Below, piece after piece: positions 1-12,674 of a stretch of DNA of 64,000 bases (positions are counted from its first letter, which is position 1; every line of letters begins with the position of its first letter). The notes below the pieces were generated by a model. The model ran no database searches. It was not told the origin of the DNA and saw only the letters and a program-made list of their open reading frames with translations. Source of the DNA: Panicum virgatum (lineage: Eukaryota; Streptophyta; Magnoliopsida; Poales; Poaceae); the NCBI RefSeq assembly GCF_016808335.1, contig NC_053138.1, positions 12,765,900 through 12,829,899 on the forward strand, written 5' to 3'. Made by a program: the position numbers and the translations under genes.

Positions 1-3000
1 AATGCCTCTTGCAAGCAACCTGACTGAAATTGGAGCTGCAGTGCTTAATGATCTCTGGGTATCAGTGACCTCTGGAAGTGAAGACTATTCATTTAAGCAC
101 ATGCGCAAAAATCAGTATGAAGAAAGCTTGTTTAGATGTGAAGATGACAGGTATGGAGTTTTACGCCTTGTTTGACTATGCCTACTTTTTCGTAGATAGC
201 AATACTGAGTGTATTGGCTGACAACTTCCAGATTTGAAACATCTAATTTCTATAAGAAAAACCTAACTAACCAGGACTTATTCTACGATGACTGATGTTC
301 ATTCATAGCATCTGTTTTGTTACATTAAAAAACAACTCGACCACAGAGTTATAGTTACATTTAGTAAATCCAGTATGTTTATTGGTATCTGTTTTTGGTC
401 CACAAGCAGTAGATGGTTAAGTTTTTGCTTAGGGGTGACTGTTACTTAAAAGTGCAGAGGCTAACTAAGTTACTCAGTAGGGTAACCCATCTTCCTTAGA
501 TACGGATATGAGTATCCGATATGTGGGTATGATACAGGGATGTGGCTGGTATATTTTAATACTAACAATTACATATAAATAATAAAGCAATAGTAAGTTG
601 AGTGAGTTCAACAAATGGAAATTTAGAAGGAACAACTTACATAACAACCTAATTTATGGGTTTTTTTGGGTACTTGATGGTCTTTCTATCGTGTTGCAAT
701 AGCTCTCAAGATCATAGTCAAAACTTGTGGAATGGTGATTTCAGGTTTGAGCTGGACATACTGTTGGAATCCGTTAATTCCACAATTAAGCGGGTTGAAG
801 AGTTGATAGAAAAGATGGACAAATCATTTAAACCAGACAGCTCAATCGACATCGATGAACATTTGAATAGTAAGCATTCACTTATGTGCAATTGACCATG
901 CATCAAAATGCTTATATGTGCGGTGATTGTCTCTCTTTTTGTTGAATGACATGCATATTATTGAACTTTTGCTTCTCTTGATAGCTCTGAATATGAGGTG
1001 CATTGAGCGGGTATATGGTGACCATGGACTTGATGTCGTGGATGTTCTTCGCAAAAACGCTGATGTGGCATTACCAGTTATTTTAACCAGGCTTAAACAA
1101 AAGCAGGAGGAATGGTCAAGGTGCCAGTCAGATTTTAATAAAATTTGGGCTGAAATATATGCAAAAAATTATCACAAATCTCTCGACCATCGCAGTTTCT
1201 ATTTCAAACAACAAGATACAAAGAATCTGAGCGCAAAAGGTATGCACATGTTCTATTGTTACTAAGCATTAATGCTGGAACAATCTATTCATTGTGTATT
1301 ATCCTTCCTTTGGTAGCTACCTGCTTTTAAACTACTTCCTCGTGGCCTTGCACAGTTCTATTGTCTGAGATTAAAGAAATCAATGAGAACAAAAGGAAGG
1401 GGGATGATGTGTTACTTGCAGTTGCAGCTGGCAACAGGCGGCCTATAGTTCCCAATATGTCATTTGAGTATGTAGATTCAGACATTCACGAAGATCTTTA
1501 CCAGATCATCAAATACTCTTGTGGAGAACTCTGCAGTTCTTCAGATCAAGTTGACAAAGCGATGAGAATCTGGACAACATTTTTGGAGCCTATATTGGGT
1601 ATTCAACATCAAGGTCATGGCACTGAAGATGCAGGTATGGTGAAAGCAAAGAGTCGAACCAGAAAAGTCAGTTTGGCATGCGGTGAGAAAAGAAATAATG
1701 CAACACCAAATGGTACAGTTGCTGTTAAGCCTGCCAATGGTGATGAAAATATTCTAAAGGAATGTGTACAACCTCCTCGTGCTATATTTGTAAATGAAGC
1801 TACAGAAGATGCCCAAGATTGTTCCCATGAAGGTGAGCAAACTTTCAGCAGAGATGAGGACTTACCAAATGCTGCAATGCATGGAAGAGTACAAAACGCC
1901 AGTTCTGCAGCTGACAAAGTAGCTACTGCACAAAACATCTCCACCAAAGGATCTGTGGGGAACACTGATCTTTCTCCGACTGAAAAAAATCAGTGTAGAG
2001 CAAATATGGACCTTGTACCAGGTTTGGCTGTCTATTCATCACCCTTTGTAGCTACCTTAACTGTTTCATAGCTTATAATTGATTGCCATTTTGCCATTTA
2101 ATTATCCAGTTCTCAATGGTTTAGGTAATACTACCTCTGCTGGAGCTAAGGCTGTGGTCGAATTGAAGGGTAGGAATGAAACAATTCTGTCTACAGGGGT
2201 ATGGTCATTCTTAAACTGGGTCTATTTTCTTTCCATGACTGTTCTACTACTGTGTTATTCCCATCTTTGTTTTTCGATGTTCAATTCAAGCATACATGGT
2301 GAAAGAAAAAAGGCATGAAAGCTAGAAATAGGAAGTGTTAGAATTTTCATGGCTTCACATCATTTTTGTTTCCTTGAAGAGCATTGAGGAAATACATTTA
2401 ACTTTTTTAATATATAAGCATTATCATTTCAACAGAAAAGAGAAGCTGGGACAATCAAATCTTTGCATGGAGTGGGTGCTAATCCATTTAATAAATATTC
2501 TGGTTCACACAGCAATTTAAAGCCAGAAAGAGAAGAAGGTGAATTATCTCCTAATGGTGATTTTGGAGAGGAAAACTTTGGTGTTTTCCAAGTTGAAGCT
2601 TCAGATGGAACTTCTAATCTGAAGGAAGGTTCAGCCTGCAGACCTCTCCAGGGCAGACATAAGGAAGTTGTCAAGTTTGCTGGCGAGAATAATGCTGATG
2701 CAGATGATGAAGGTGATGAGAGTGCCCAGAGGTCTACAGAGGATAGTGAAAATGCATCTGAGGCTGGTGAAGATGCCTCTGGCAGCGAATCTGGTGGTGG
2801 TGAGGAATTTTCTCGAGAAGATCATGAGGAAGAAGAGGATGGTATGGACCCTGATACAAATTCCCAAAGTGACGGTGGGGCAGAGGTCACGGATGCACAA
2901 GATCTGGATGTAGGAATATCACTGTCATTTTCAGAACGTTTGCACAGCACAGTTAAACCACTTTACAAGTATGTTGCCTCCACATTACAAAACCATGACG

Positions 3001-4574
3001 ATAAAGATGCACATATATTTTATGGAAACGATTCGTTTTATGTTCTGTTCAGGCTACATCAGGTTAGTTTCTTCAATAATCTCGCATTATCTGCTGTATG
3101 TGCCTATGTGGTCTCCTTGGCTAATTTTGTATTGATTGCAGGTCTTATATGAGAGAATATTGTCAGCTAAGATACACTCTTCCACATTAGAGAAGAAGTG
3201 GAAGGCTTCAAAGGATACAAAATCTTCAGACCAATATTCGAAGTAATATTCTCAATACTCTGCTTTCATGGAAACATGGCTTGTTGTATATGGCTAATGT
3301 ATTGTTAGTGCAGGTTTATCAGTGCCCTATACAGCTTGCTTGATGGTTCTTCTGACAGCACCAAATTCGAAGACGACTGCCGCTCCATCATTGGGACTCA
3401 ATCATATGTTCTCTTTACTTTAGATAAACTGATATACAAAGTTGTGAAGCAGGCAAGTCGTCTCAGAGACCATATCTACCACCACAGATATTAAATACAT
3501 TTTTTTTTCTGCTCGTCTGCAGCTTCAAGCAGTAGCATCTGATGAAATGGACAACAAGCTTCTCCAGCTTTATCTGTATGAAAAATCCAGATCTCCTGGG
3601 AGATTCCTTGATCTGGTATATCATGAAAATGCACGTGTCCTTCTCCATGATGAGAGCATATACCGATTTGAATGCGTAAGTTCCATTTCAGTATCTGTAT
3701 ACTGTATTTCTTATGTCTTCCATAAATATACTTGCACTTTTTACTTAGCGTACCATGCAATGCAATGTCTCTCTGAAGAATCTTTGTATCTTACTATACA
3801 TGAGGGAGGGGAGGGAGGAGGGACATCAATTTCTTTGGACATTGCATGTTTGATCTTGCAGCTATTTGATCACAGACACTTTCTGTTGCAATTTGCAGCA
3901 TTCAAATCCTACAAGATTATCTGTTCAACTCATGGAGTATGGGAATGAAAAACCTGAAGTGACAGCTGTCACATTTGATCCAACCTTTTCACAATATCTT
4001 TATAATGATTATCTGTCAAGTATTCAAGATACCAAATTGGCTGATGATGTCTTCCTTAGGAGGTACTATCCTGGCAGTATAATGAACCCCTCAATTTCAT
4101 TTTCCTTGTTCGCATTCGTGATTTTACATCTTTATTCCAGGAATAAGCGGAAGCAAGGGGGAAATGATGACCCCCCAGCTTCATTGAAGACCATGGACAA
4201 TATCATGTTTGTCAATGGTCTTGAGTGCAAGATATCTTGCAAAACCTCAAAGGTACATACAAGTTAGTGGGACACAAAGTTATGTATTGCATAGTCTGGA
4301 GTCACTATTTCGTAGACACTACCGACTCTTTTCGTTGTCTGCTATTGTTTTGACCATGGGCTAGCAGTTTTTATCACCATAAATATTTTTTGAGTGCCTG
4401 AGTATGATATCACATTTGCAGGTTTCCTATGTCCTTGACACCGAGGATTTCTTATTTCGAATGAGAAAGAGGAGGAGAGCTCCATCTAGTGGAACCATGC
4501 CTGCAGAGGCAAATTTTGCGAAAGCTTATACTGTAAAATCACAAGAATTTCATAGATTTCTCTCCAGGCCGTAG
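1..4574 (+). CDS. SIN3: SIN3-like paired amphipathic helix corepressor, C-terminal part
   Basis: This is the 3' part of a SIN3-family scaffold, which in the nucleus tethers histone deacetylases to DNA-bound repressors. The 5' half, with the PAH domains, lies outside the window. Exons read by splice sites are 1-150, 745-869, 985-1239, 1356-2021, 2125-2198, 2436-3062, 3142-3242, 3314-3452, 3523-3675, 3899-4062, 4141-4252 and 4422-4574. From the first codon at 2 they give 906 codons including the stop. The start matches the HDAC-interaction region ([16 protein letters not shown]), followed by conserved blocks such as [18 protein letters not shown] and [19 protein letters not shown] long acidic Asp/Glu/Ser tract is encoded near 2690-2900, then the Sin3 C-terminal domain ([38 protein letters not shown]). 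The intron after 3452 starts with GC instead of GT. Family is clear; which paralogue is not. Confidence 0.93.
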
Positions 4575-5286
4575 GATCTTGTGGCAGAATTAGGGTAATT
4601 ATTATAATGACATGTACAGTTGGGGAGCCTTATGTGTACTGTTGTTTGAGAAAAAAAGAAAAAAGTGTTGTTTCCTCATTTGTCACTTTATTGGAACATG
4701 CTTGCGGCCCAATTACGGCAGCATTATCCGTTTAATGATTCTTTGTGATTTACTCTCGTAGCAATTATCAACGTGTACCTGGTTGTGGATTAGATTCAGC
4801 GCCTGTTGTTTCAGTCTCCCTGGCTGTTGAGGGGGTGCTGAAGGCGAACACATTTGAAATACCCGAGGTTTTTCCCCCCGACACGCAATATGCTCATATT
4901 ATTTTTATCTTACCACCGATGTCAATCCAAGACGTGTACAAACAGCGTGTCCATACCAACAATTATTGCACTACATGCTCTTGATGGAATGGAAGCACAA
5001 ACTTTTTGGCAAAATATGAGAGTGGGACAATGTCCAAGACGTGTCAAACTTTTGATGCAAACGGAACCGCCCACAGATATTGGGTACTACTTGTAGCATG
5101 AGACACTAAGAAGTAAGAACAGGAGAAAAACGATGCTAAGCACGGCACCTGTGCTCTGAAAGACCTGTTCAGAGCTGGTGATCGATGGACGACAGATGGA
5201 GGGCTGCATGGATGGCTCCCAAAATTAGGACGAACAGGGCCCCCATTTTCACGCCAACACCACAAAAGGACCCCTGCCCCCGTCCC
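4575..5286. other. Spacer between SIN3 and the small peptide gene
   Basis: This is the 3' UTR and downstream region of SIN3 followed by about 500 bp of AT-rich to mixed sequence. I see no conserved reading frame or terminal repeats. The short open frames near 4745-5096 have no protein-like composition. Confidence 0.6.
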
Positions 5287-5293
5287 TATAAAT
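5287..5293 (+). promoter_or_regulatory. Probable TATA box of the small secreted peptide gene
   Basis: TATAAAT lies in a C-rich context 110 bp before the ATG at 5403, a normal spacing for a plant promoter with a short leader. No experimental start site is visible. Confidence 0.5.
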
Positions 5294-5402
5294 CCAAACC
5301 TGCTCTGCTTCCTCTCCTCAACTACAGGAACACGCACAGGCTACCTGAAGATCGATCGAGTCGACGAAGGCATCGTCAGAAAAAAATAATAACAAAAAAG
5401 AG

Positions 5403-5630
5403 ATGTCGGGCGGCAAGATGAGCGCGGCCACGCTGAGCTTGGCCCTGGTGGGGCTCCTCCTCCTCGGCCACCTCACCGCGCCCGCCGCCGCCAAGAAGGA
5501 CGGCCATGTGATGAGCGTCGACGGGCCGAGCGGCGGCGACGAAGGCCGGGTCGTCTACGCGGACATGAAGCTCTCGTCGTCCGACGCGCCGGTGCCGGCG
5601 CCGGCGCCGGGACCGTCGGCCAGCGACTGA
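5403..5630 (+). CDS. Small secreted Ala/Pro-rich peptide, 75 aa, function unknown
   Basis: Single-exon frame of 75 codons with strong third-position GC, typical of grass genes. Residues 1-30 look like a signal peptide: a short basic start (MSGGK), a hydrophobic core (LSLALVGLLLLGHL) and an Ala-rich cleavage region (APAAA). The mature part is about 45 residues, acidic and Gly/Ser rich, ending in PVPAPAPGPSASD. Alternating Pro-Ala/Pro-Gly is the kind of sequence that is hydroxylated and glycosylated in arabinogalactan peptides, but the tail lacks a clear hydrophobic GPI signal, so that is only a suggestion. The ATG at 5403 precedes a second in-frame ATG at residue 6; either could start. A TATA box sits 110 bp upstream. 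I do not recognise a named family. Confidence 0.65.
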   Translation: MSGGKMSAATLSLALVGLLLLGHLTAPAAAKKDGHVMSVDGPSGGDEGRVVYADMKLSSSDAPVPAPAPGPSASD

Positions 5631-6083
5631 GTGACGGCCGTAGTTACATGCTGCGCCTCGTTCCTACCATTTGTTGCTTGCTATGCTACACGCACGGATC
5701 GGGTCCAGAGAGTACATCATTATGCATGTGTCTTTTGTTTTCCTTGTATGGTTTCCAATGTTTTTCTGTGTATCGATTACCAGGTTGTTTGTCTACTTTT
5801 CATGATATGGTATTCCCTCAAGGTTGGAGGGTAGATTGTTGTTCATCTGTAAAGATGTTATCACCTCCAACGCTCCCGGTTATTAATTATTATTACCTCC
5901 AATGTTCAGGACAAAAATTATCTGGCCTGCATGCAGTGCAGTGCAGTTCGGTTGCTGAATGTCTTTCTCTCATGACTGAAGGGTGCAGTAAGTTTTCTTC
6001 TTCTTCTAGCTCGAAGCACTCGGCAGTCAGCACACACATAGGAGTAAAGTACATATGGAGACTCACCCAATGCAAGGCCACTA

Positions 6084-6183
6084 GTTGAGACAGTACAGTA
6101 TATGGTTGTGCTGTTTGATTCTTGGCAATATATGGTTCAGGCTGACCCTTAAACGGGTCCAAAAAAAAAGTTGAGACAGTACA
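6084..6183 (+). mobile_element. 72-bp retroposed fragment with A9 tail and 14-bp target duplication
   Basis: The 14-mer GTTGAGACAGTACA occurs at 6084-6097 and again at 6170-6183. Between the copies are 72 bp (6098-6169) ending in nine A residues. A poly(A)-ended insert bounded by a long perfect direct repeat is the signature of LINE-machinery retroposition. The insert is too short to assign a source transcript. Confidence 0.7.
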
Positions 6184-6368
6184 AATGAACACATTGTCCG
6201 GCAAGGTCCGCGATGGTGCTGACCGCGCTGGCACGGCCCATCGATTTCACATTCCGAACTTACTTCAGGACTGCTCTTGTCTTGCGGCAAAGTCTACTCG
6301 ACGAGACTCAATCGGCATTGCTCGCCTCTAAGGACTAAGAATGAGGTCTGATCCTGAAAACTGTGCAG

Positions 6369-8197
6369 GCAGGGAGCTGGGGTTGCAGCACAAGAACAGG
6401 CCGGGGCGTCATGCCTTGCTCGCCCCCTCGCAGTCCGCAGCCGCCTGCGCCATCATTAGTGGACCGAGTTTTCAGTTGCAACCAATTGCGGAACGTCAGA
6501 GGAGTGGACTACTGAGCTGCGGCATCAATTGCTGTCGATGTTGCCGCAGATAGCGCAGCGCCATGGATGTCGGCCACCGGGAGCAAGGATATGAAGGCGA
6601 GTAGCGGCGGGGATGCGGCGGCGGCGTGGCGAGCCGGGGCTGGAAGGTGAGGCGGCGCTCGCGCCTCGCGGAGGGCCGTGCCGGGGGTCGGGGGTGGACG
6701 GTATTTCATTTACCGTCCACCCCTTGGGGGCGTGGAGACCGTTCGATTCGACATGTGCGGCCCGGATTCGATAAGGTCGCGGTCTGACTTGGTCGTTTCC
6801 GGTCTCGGGAGCCGGACGGAGGTCGGGCGCTTCGCGCCAGGATGGCGAGCGGCGGAGCTTGATGGCGGCCACGCTGCTTGAGGGCGCCGGCAGTCCCGCT
6901 CCCGCCGCCGCGTCCTTCGACAGACACCTGAGCGGGTGAACGGCGGCGGCAGCCGACGCTCCACACGCAAGGACCTATGGACCTGCGTGATGATCCTCTG
7001 CGCCGCGGGTCATCATCTTGCCCTGTGCCGTGGATGACGCGGCGTCCGAGGCCCACCCCGACCCGGTGATCTCCAAGGCTTCGACGTCGGCAGCGTTGCT
7101 TAGGGTGGGGGGGGGGGTGCTCGGCAGGGCGTCGTCGGCTGCCGGCGCGGGTTGTTTAGTAGTGCTGACGACGACAGGAACGCGTTCCCGTTTACTGGAG
7201 GCTCGAGGCGGCGGCGACCCGGGAGGCAGGGCCGCATGTCCGGCGCGCCTTCTATTCATCGACCGGCGTTCCACGCGCCGCCGCAAGCCCCGATCGATCT
7301 CTAGCCGCCGGAGCCAAAGACCGTGCGTAATCTCATCGGCATCGGCGCCATGGCGTCGGGATCGGGGTTGTGCACGTGGCCACAGGACGGCGTCGGCGAG
7401 GCCGCGTCCGTGCCATGCATGGCGCGGTGGTCGTCCGTGTTGGAGGCCAGTATGCGGTGGGGACGCGGCGGCGCGCTCCGGCGAGCCGAGGACGAGGCAC
7501 GAACTCAGGTCGGGGTGGACGATATTTCATTTACCGGCGTCCACCCCTTGGGTAGCTGGGGACCGTTCGATCGGATATGTGCGGCTCGGATTGGGCAGAG
7601 CCGCGGCTTGACTCGGTCGCTATCGTTTTCTCGCCTTCTTCGGAGGCTCATGGCGGCGGCTGATCGCGCGAGAATGGCGCGCGCGTGGGCGAGGGCGACG
7701 TCCTCCTCCCTCTCTACGGCGCGGTCAGCACCATCGCGGCCTGGAGCTTCGCCACCACCCGGAGTTCCTAAGTTCCTTGACGGTGCGCGCGTCCGCGTCG
7801 GCGCTTATCGTCCCATTGGCCCATTCCAAGCAAGCTCGCCGAGCACTCCCAGCTGGCCATGATGAAACACCAGCGTTATCTCATCCAAGCCCGCAGCGAT
7901 GTTGATTATGCAGTGAATCTTGTCCCAGCTTTGAAGCTCACTCGACTCTGATGGCCGCATGTTTTCGGCCTTCACAGGAGGAGCCGTATTTTGGTTCGAT
8001 GACTAGCTAGTCTCTGACAGCTTCAGTATGGAGGCATTCGGACGTAGTATATATTTCTCCAACATTCAGATTCAGCAGTAAGTGAAATCTTCGCACTGTA
8101 TTCATATGTGGCTTTTGTTGTTGTAGCATTCAAACAGAGCAGAAAAAAGTAAGTTTACACCTCGGAACGGGAACAGAAGAAACAACTCCCCAATTCA
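6369..8197. repeat. Large tandem repeat, unit A (GC-rich)
   Basis: First copy of a roughly 1.8-kb unit. It begins near the block GCACAAGAACAGGCCGGGGC (6388) and ends in the stretch at about 8126-8197 (CAAACAGAGCAG followed by CCTCGGAACGGGAACAG). The same landmarks recur in unit B at about 8225 and 12680. The unit is itself built of two diverged halves, each with the motif GGTGGACGGTA-N7-TACCGTCCACC or a variant (6693, 7513). Open frames exist on both strands, but they change frame between copies and carry stops, so I do not call a gene. It could be a degenerate captured gene fragment or a non-coding repeat. Confidence 0.75.
6693..6721. repeat. Palindrome GGTGGACGGTA-N7-TACCGTCCACC (copy 1)
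   Basis: Perfect 11-bp inverted repeat with a 7-bp loop. Related copies lie at 7513-7546 (imperfect, extra bases in the right arm), 8488-8516 (right arm ends ATCC) and 9178-9207. Each is followed by a conserved CCTTGGG...ACCGTTCGAT block. Confidence 0.8.
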
Positions 8198-9778
8198 AAC
8201 AGAGCTTGGGGCTGCAGGCTTGCAGCACAAGAACAGGCCGGGGCGTCATGCCTTGCTCGCCCCTCGCAGTCCGCAGCCGCCTGCGCCATCAATTTGCAAC
8301 AAATTGCGGCACGTCAGAGGACTATACTGAGCCGCGGCATCGATTTCTGTCGATGTTGCCGCAGATGGCGCAGCGCCATGGATGTCGGCCACCGGGAGCA
8401 AGGACATGAAGGCGGGGATGCGGCGGCGGCGTGGCGAGCCGGGGCGTGAAGATGAGGCGCCGCTCGTGGAGGGCCATGCCGGGGTCGGGGTGGACGGTAT
8501 TTCATGTACCGTCCATCCCTTGGGGGCGTGGACACCGTTCGATCCTACATGTGCGGTCCAGATTTGATAAGGTCGCGGTCTGACTTGGTCGTTGCCGGAC
8601 TCCTCGTGGGGAGCCGGAGGTCGGGCGCGTCGCGCGGGGATGGCGAACGGCGGAGCTCGATGGCGGCCACGCTGCTCGTGCTCGAGGACGCCGGCAGTCC
8701 CGCCGCCGCGTCCTCCGACAGACACCCGGGAGGGTCAACGGCGGCGGCGGCCGACGCCCACGCAAGGACCGACGGACCTGTGTGATGATCCTCTGCGCCG
8801 CGCGTTATCGTCTCCTCAGGATGGTGGATGACGCGGCGTCCAAGGCCAACCCCTACCCCGAGAGGCTGTGCCTGGTCTAGGACCTTGCTCCTCAGGATGG
8901 TGGTCTCCAAGGCTTCGACGTCGGCATCGGCGCCATGGCGTCGGGATCGGCGCTGTGCACGAACACGTGGCGCAGGACGGCGCCGGCGAGGCCGCATCCG
9001 CGCCACGCATGGCGCGGTGGTCGTCCGTGCTGGAGGCCAGTTCCTGCACCTCTTAACTATTCCGGTGGCCGGCGCAACCGCTTCCGCCATGGACGTCGGC
9101 CTCCGGGAGAAGTCTGCGGTGGGGACGCGGCGGCGCGCTCTGGCGAGCCGAGGCGCGAACCCAGGTCGGGGCCTCGGGGGTGGACGGTATTTCATTTACC
9201 GTCCACCCCTTGGGTGCCTGGAGACCGTTCGATCGGATATGTGCGGCTCGGATTGGGCAGAGCCGCGGCCTGACTCGGTCGTTATCGTTCTCGCCTTCTT
9301 CGGAGGCTCATGGCGGCGGCGGATCGCGCGAGAATGGCGCGCGCGTGGGCGACGTCCTCCTCTGGGAAGGAGAGGGCTCTCTCTGCGGCGCGGTCAGCAC
9401 CATGGCGGCCTGGGGCTTCGCCACCACCCGGAGTTCCTAAGTTCCTTCACGGCGCGCGCGTCCGCGTCGGCGCTTATCGTCCCATTGCAAGCAAGCTCGC
9501 CGAGCACTGGCAGCCGGCCATGGTGAAACACCAGCGGCGGTGCCTCATCCAAGCCCGCGATGTTCATTATGCAGCGAATCTTGTCCCAGCTTTGAAGCTC
9601 ACTAATCTCTGATGGCCGCATGTTTTCGGCCTTCACAGGAGGGGCCGTATTTTGGTTCGGTGACTAGCTAGTCTCTGACAGCTTCAGCATGGAGGCATTC
9701 GGATGTATTATATATTTTCCTCCAACATTCAGTTTCAGCAGTGAGTGAAATCTTCGCAATGTATTCATATGTGGCTTT

Positions 9779-12674
9779 TGTACCGCACAGTTAAAACACT
9801 TAATTAAGCGTAACCGCTATTCTTTGGCGCATTAGCTTAATTAAGTGTAACTTGACAGGTTGTTTCCAACCCACGGGCCGATCGAAACACACCAGAAGTC
9901 TCGCACGAAGGCAAGCACAGAAGGTACCATCATAATAAAAACTTACAAAAATAGTAAATAATATCAAGGCTTTTACAAAACCGCTTTAAATTTAAAATTT
10001 ACAAAAGAAAAGATAGCAGCGGAGAAGAATCTAACTTACAGAGCATTTTTACTAGAGAATAAATGAAACAAACTAAATAAGTCGAGGACTACCGAGACGT
10101 GAAGACAAGGCGCCACATCGAGCCCACCGATGTGAAACCTAGTTAGCTCCTATACCTGAAATAGGGTAAACAACGAACCCTGAGCAACTAATACTCAGTA
10201 AGACTTACCCGATCAGTGGGTATAACTTAGCCCACATATCTAGACATGCAAGACTTGTTGGCTGGTGGTTGATTTTGCAGAAGAAGTACTAGAAGTGAGT
10301 CATTATTTTCCCAGTTTTAACTTCCAATTATATCAATAAATTTACTAACCATCTAGGATTTGCAAAGCTGCAACAAGCAAGGTGAGCAAACCATTAATTA
10401 AATAATATCATCCCTCATTGCATCTCATCTCATTCTTATTTCATTTCCTTTCTACGATGTGACCAAGAGATCAAGGCTCTCATAACCGCGAGACATGGCG
10501 AATCGATTCGATTTAACCTTGCAAGGTGGACTTAACCAACACGGCACGCAAAAGTCCCGTCGGACCCCACGCACCAACCTTTCCCCTCCCCGCCTCGAAC
10601 TACAGAACCGCCCCACCTACATATAGTCAGTCGAGCTCAACGTGAGACCACCAAAAGTAAACATATGCATCCCGTTTCTCCGCGACTACTCGACTCGCCC
10701 TAAGGGATGGTGATGAAGTTCTGTACTTTCGAAGCGATGCAGTACTCGGCTTACCGGTTTCGACTACCTCCTACTCCCGGCATGCGGTTAGTACAATTCA
10801 ATCCCCGATCAGCACAGCCAACAACGGAACGGTCCTTAATCACACAGATGGGGCTACACATTCCCCCATCCGGTCTCCCATCCCATACCTTCCATCTTGA
10901 ATATAATAATTCATATACTGTAATATAAAGACATCCTATATCTCGCGAGTGACAGAATTATCACTCGACTTCTATCGAGCCCTATTAAGCATAGCAGTGC
11001 TAACGGCCTATTCATACTAGTATAAGGCCCAGGAAAACCTAGGGATCATGCAACTAAGGTTTCAAACAAATTCCTAAACCTAATGCACAATTATTAGAGA
11101 CATATATAGGTGTCATAATTTGAAATAGTAGGATGTGTACCGGGGCTTGCCTGAGGGTAACACTAAGTTAGTGTTAAAGCTATCAAGGCCTTGGGCCCTT
11201 CCGACCTTGGGCCCGGGTCTTTGGTTGCTTCTTAGGGTCCTTCCTTCTTCTGGAGATATCCGCCAAACACCGTCTTGTGGTTCGACTCCACACCGCGTGC
11301 TTCATGTCCACATGTCGTACATCTAGCGTACCTAAGTGAGGTGCAACGATGCATATGTATGAATGCATGGATAATGCAATAAAAAGTGGAGCAATACAAG
11401 CACAAAGGTCGATATTGTCTAACTATAAACAACTACACCGGCGGAGGTTAATTAAACCTTACATGAGTCTACACAAAGTTAACCCAACTGGTTTTGTATT
11501 TTTAGAATTCTCCTAACTCCAACTATGCATTTATAAACTATAAAAACATTTTATCTAGCACCATTAAAAATTACATGTAAAAATTGTCAAACAACACACT
11601 TTATAGTTCTATCCTACCGAGCATGAAAATATAAAGCTAATAAACCTAGTTTTACATTCACCACCGTTCAGATTCGAGACCAAAAATCCGGAGTATCCGG
11701 GCACATTCTCAGAGTATCCGGACTCCCAAATCCGGAGTTTTTGGGTCTATACCCGGAGTTTTCCCCGGAGTGCTCCAAATCCGGAGTATCCGGGCTTATA
11801 CCCGGAGTTGTCCCCGGAATGTTAAAAATCCGGAGTATCCGGGCTTATACCTGGAGTCTCCGGGCCCGACAGCATTTTTTTCTACCAAGAACAGAAATTC
11901 TCATGGTGGAAAAACTAGCCCACCAAAATTGAAACCCTCTTGAATCCTAGTTCAAGGATGCATAAGGAGATGATTGACCAAAAGAAATCACCTAGAACCT
12001 CCTAGAAAATAGATCGGGCCGGCACAAGTTGGAGTACCTTGAACGGGCTTTTCCTCCTCGCGAAGAACTTGAAATCCAACGCTCCCCGGGGAGGAGCATG
12101 TGGAGGAGAAGGTGCTCCACGCCATCTTGAAGTCTCCTTGGCCTTGAGATGGATTTGGGATGGGGGATTTGCACCCTAGGGTACTAGAGAGAGAGGGAGT
12201 TCGTGAGGAAGAGGGGGAGCTCGTGAGTGAGAGAGGGAGAGAGAGGGTGACGTGAGGAAGAGGGAGTGAGCTGTGAGGGAGAGAGATATTAGTTTATAGA
12301 CTTGTGGGGTCCCTGTAATATAGGACATCCGGAGCAACCGGTCAGACCAGTCAGTCACACCGGTCATACCGGTCCTGACCGAGACAAACTAAATTTTTGG
12401 TAATGTTGGTTTCAGTTTTTTGCAAATTCAACTTCTTATCATTTCAAAATTGAAACATAATTTCTAACCAAACTCGAACTCATCATTTCATGTGTTTAGA
12501 TGCTTAAATTAGAATTCGATTTGATTTCATTTTGAAAACTTGTTAAAGGATCTCATGTGAAAATTTTTGGTATAAATTTATCCAACATTTTTATGTATGC
12601 AAACTCAGTGCTAATGATGAGGTTAATCGTGTGCTCAGCCTTAATGCAAGGTGATTAACACCCCGGGTGTTACA
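9779..12674 (-). mobile_element. LTR-type retroelement insertion (likely solo LTR or LTR derivative)
   Basis: Compared with unit A, sequence continuity breaks at 9780 and resumes at 12675, leaving about 2.9 kb of unrelated AT-rich DNA. Read on the minus strand it begins TGTAACACCCGGGGTGTTAA and ends GCGGTACA, the TG...CA ends of plant LTRs; TGTAACACC is a frequent gypsy LTR start. No gag-pol frame is present, so a solo LTR or non-autonomous derivative is likelier than a full element. The target duplication is unclear; at most GTA is repeated at 9780-9782 and 12675-12677. A short satellite-like array lies inside at 11683-11863. Confidence 0.7.
11683..11863. repeat. Minisatellite of AATCCGGAGTATCCGGGC units
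   Basis: At least four imperfect repeats built around AATCCGGAGTATCCGGGC alternating with ACCCGGAGT-type blocks, period roughly 50 bp in the later units. It lies inside the LTR-type insertion. Confidence 0.75.

Noticed and set aside
6509..9526. Many Arg/Pro-rich open frames on both strands in the tandem repeat
   Set aside because: Frames shift between repeat copies, no copy keeps the same protein, and no family motif appears; they follow from GC-rich composition.
11683..11863. Possible CRISPR-like array
   Set aside because: Repeats are imperfect, units are contiguous rather than spaced by unique sequence, and this is plant nuclear DNA.
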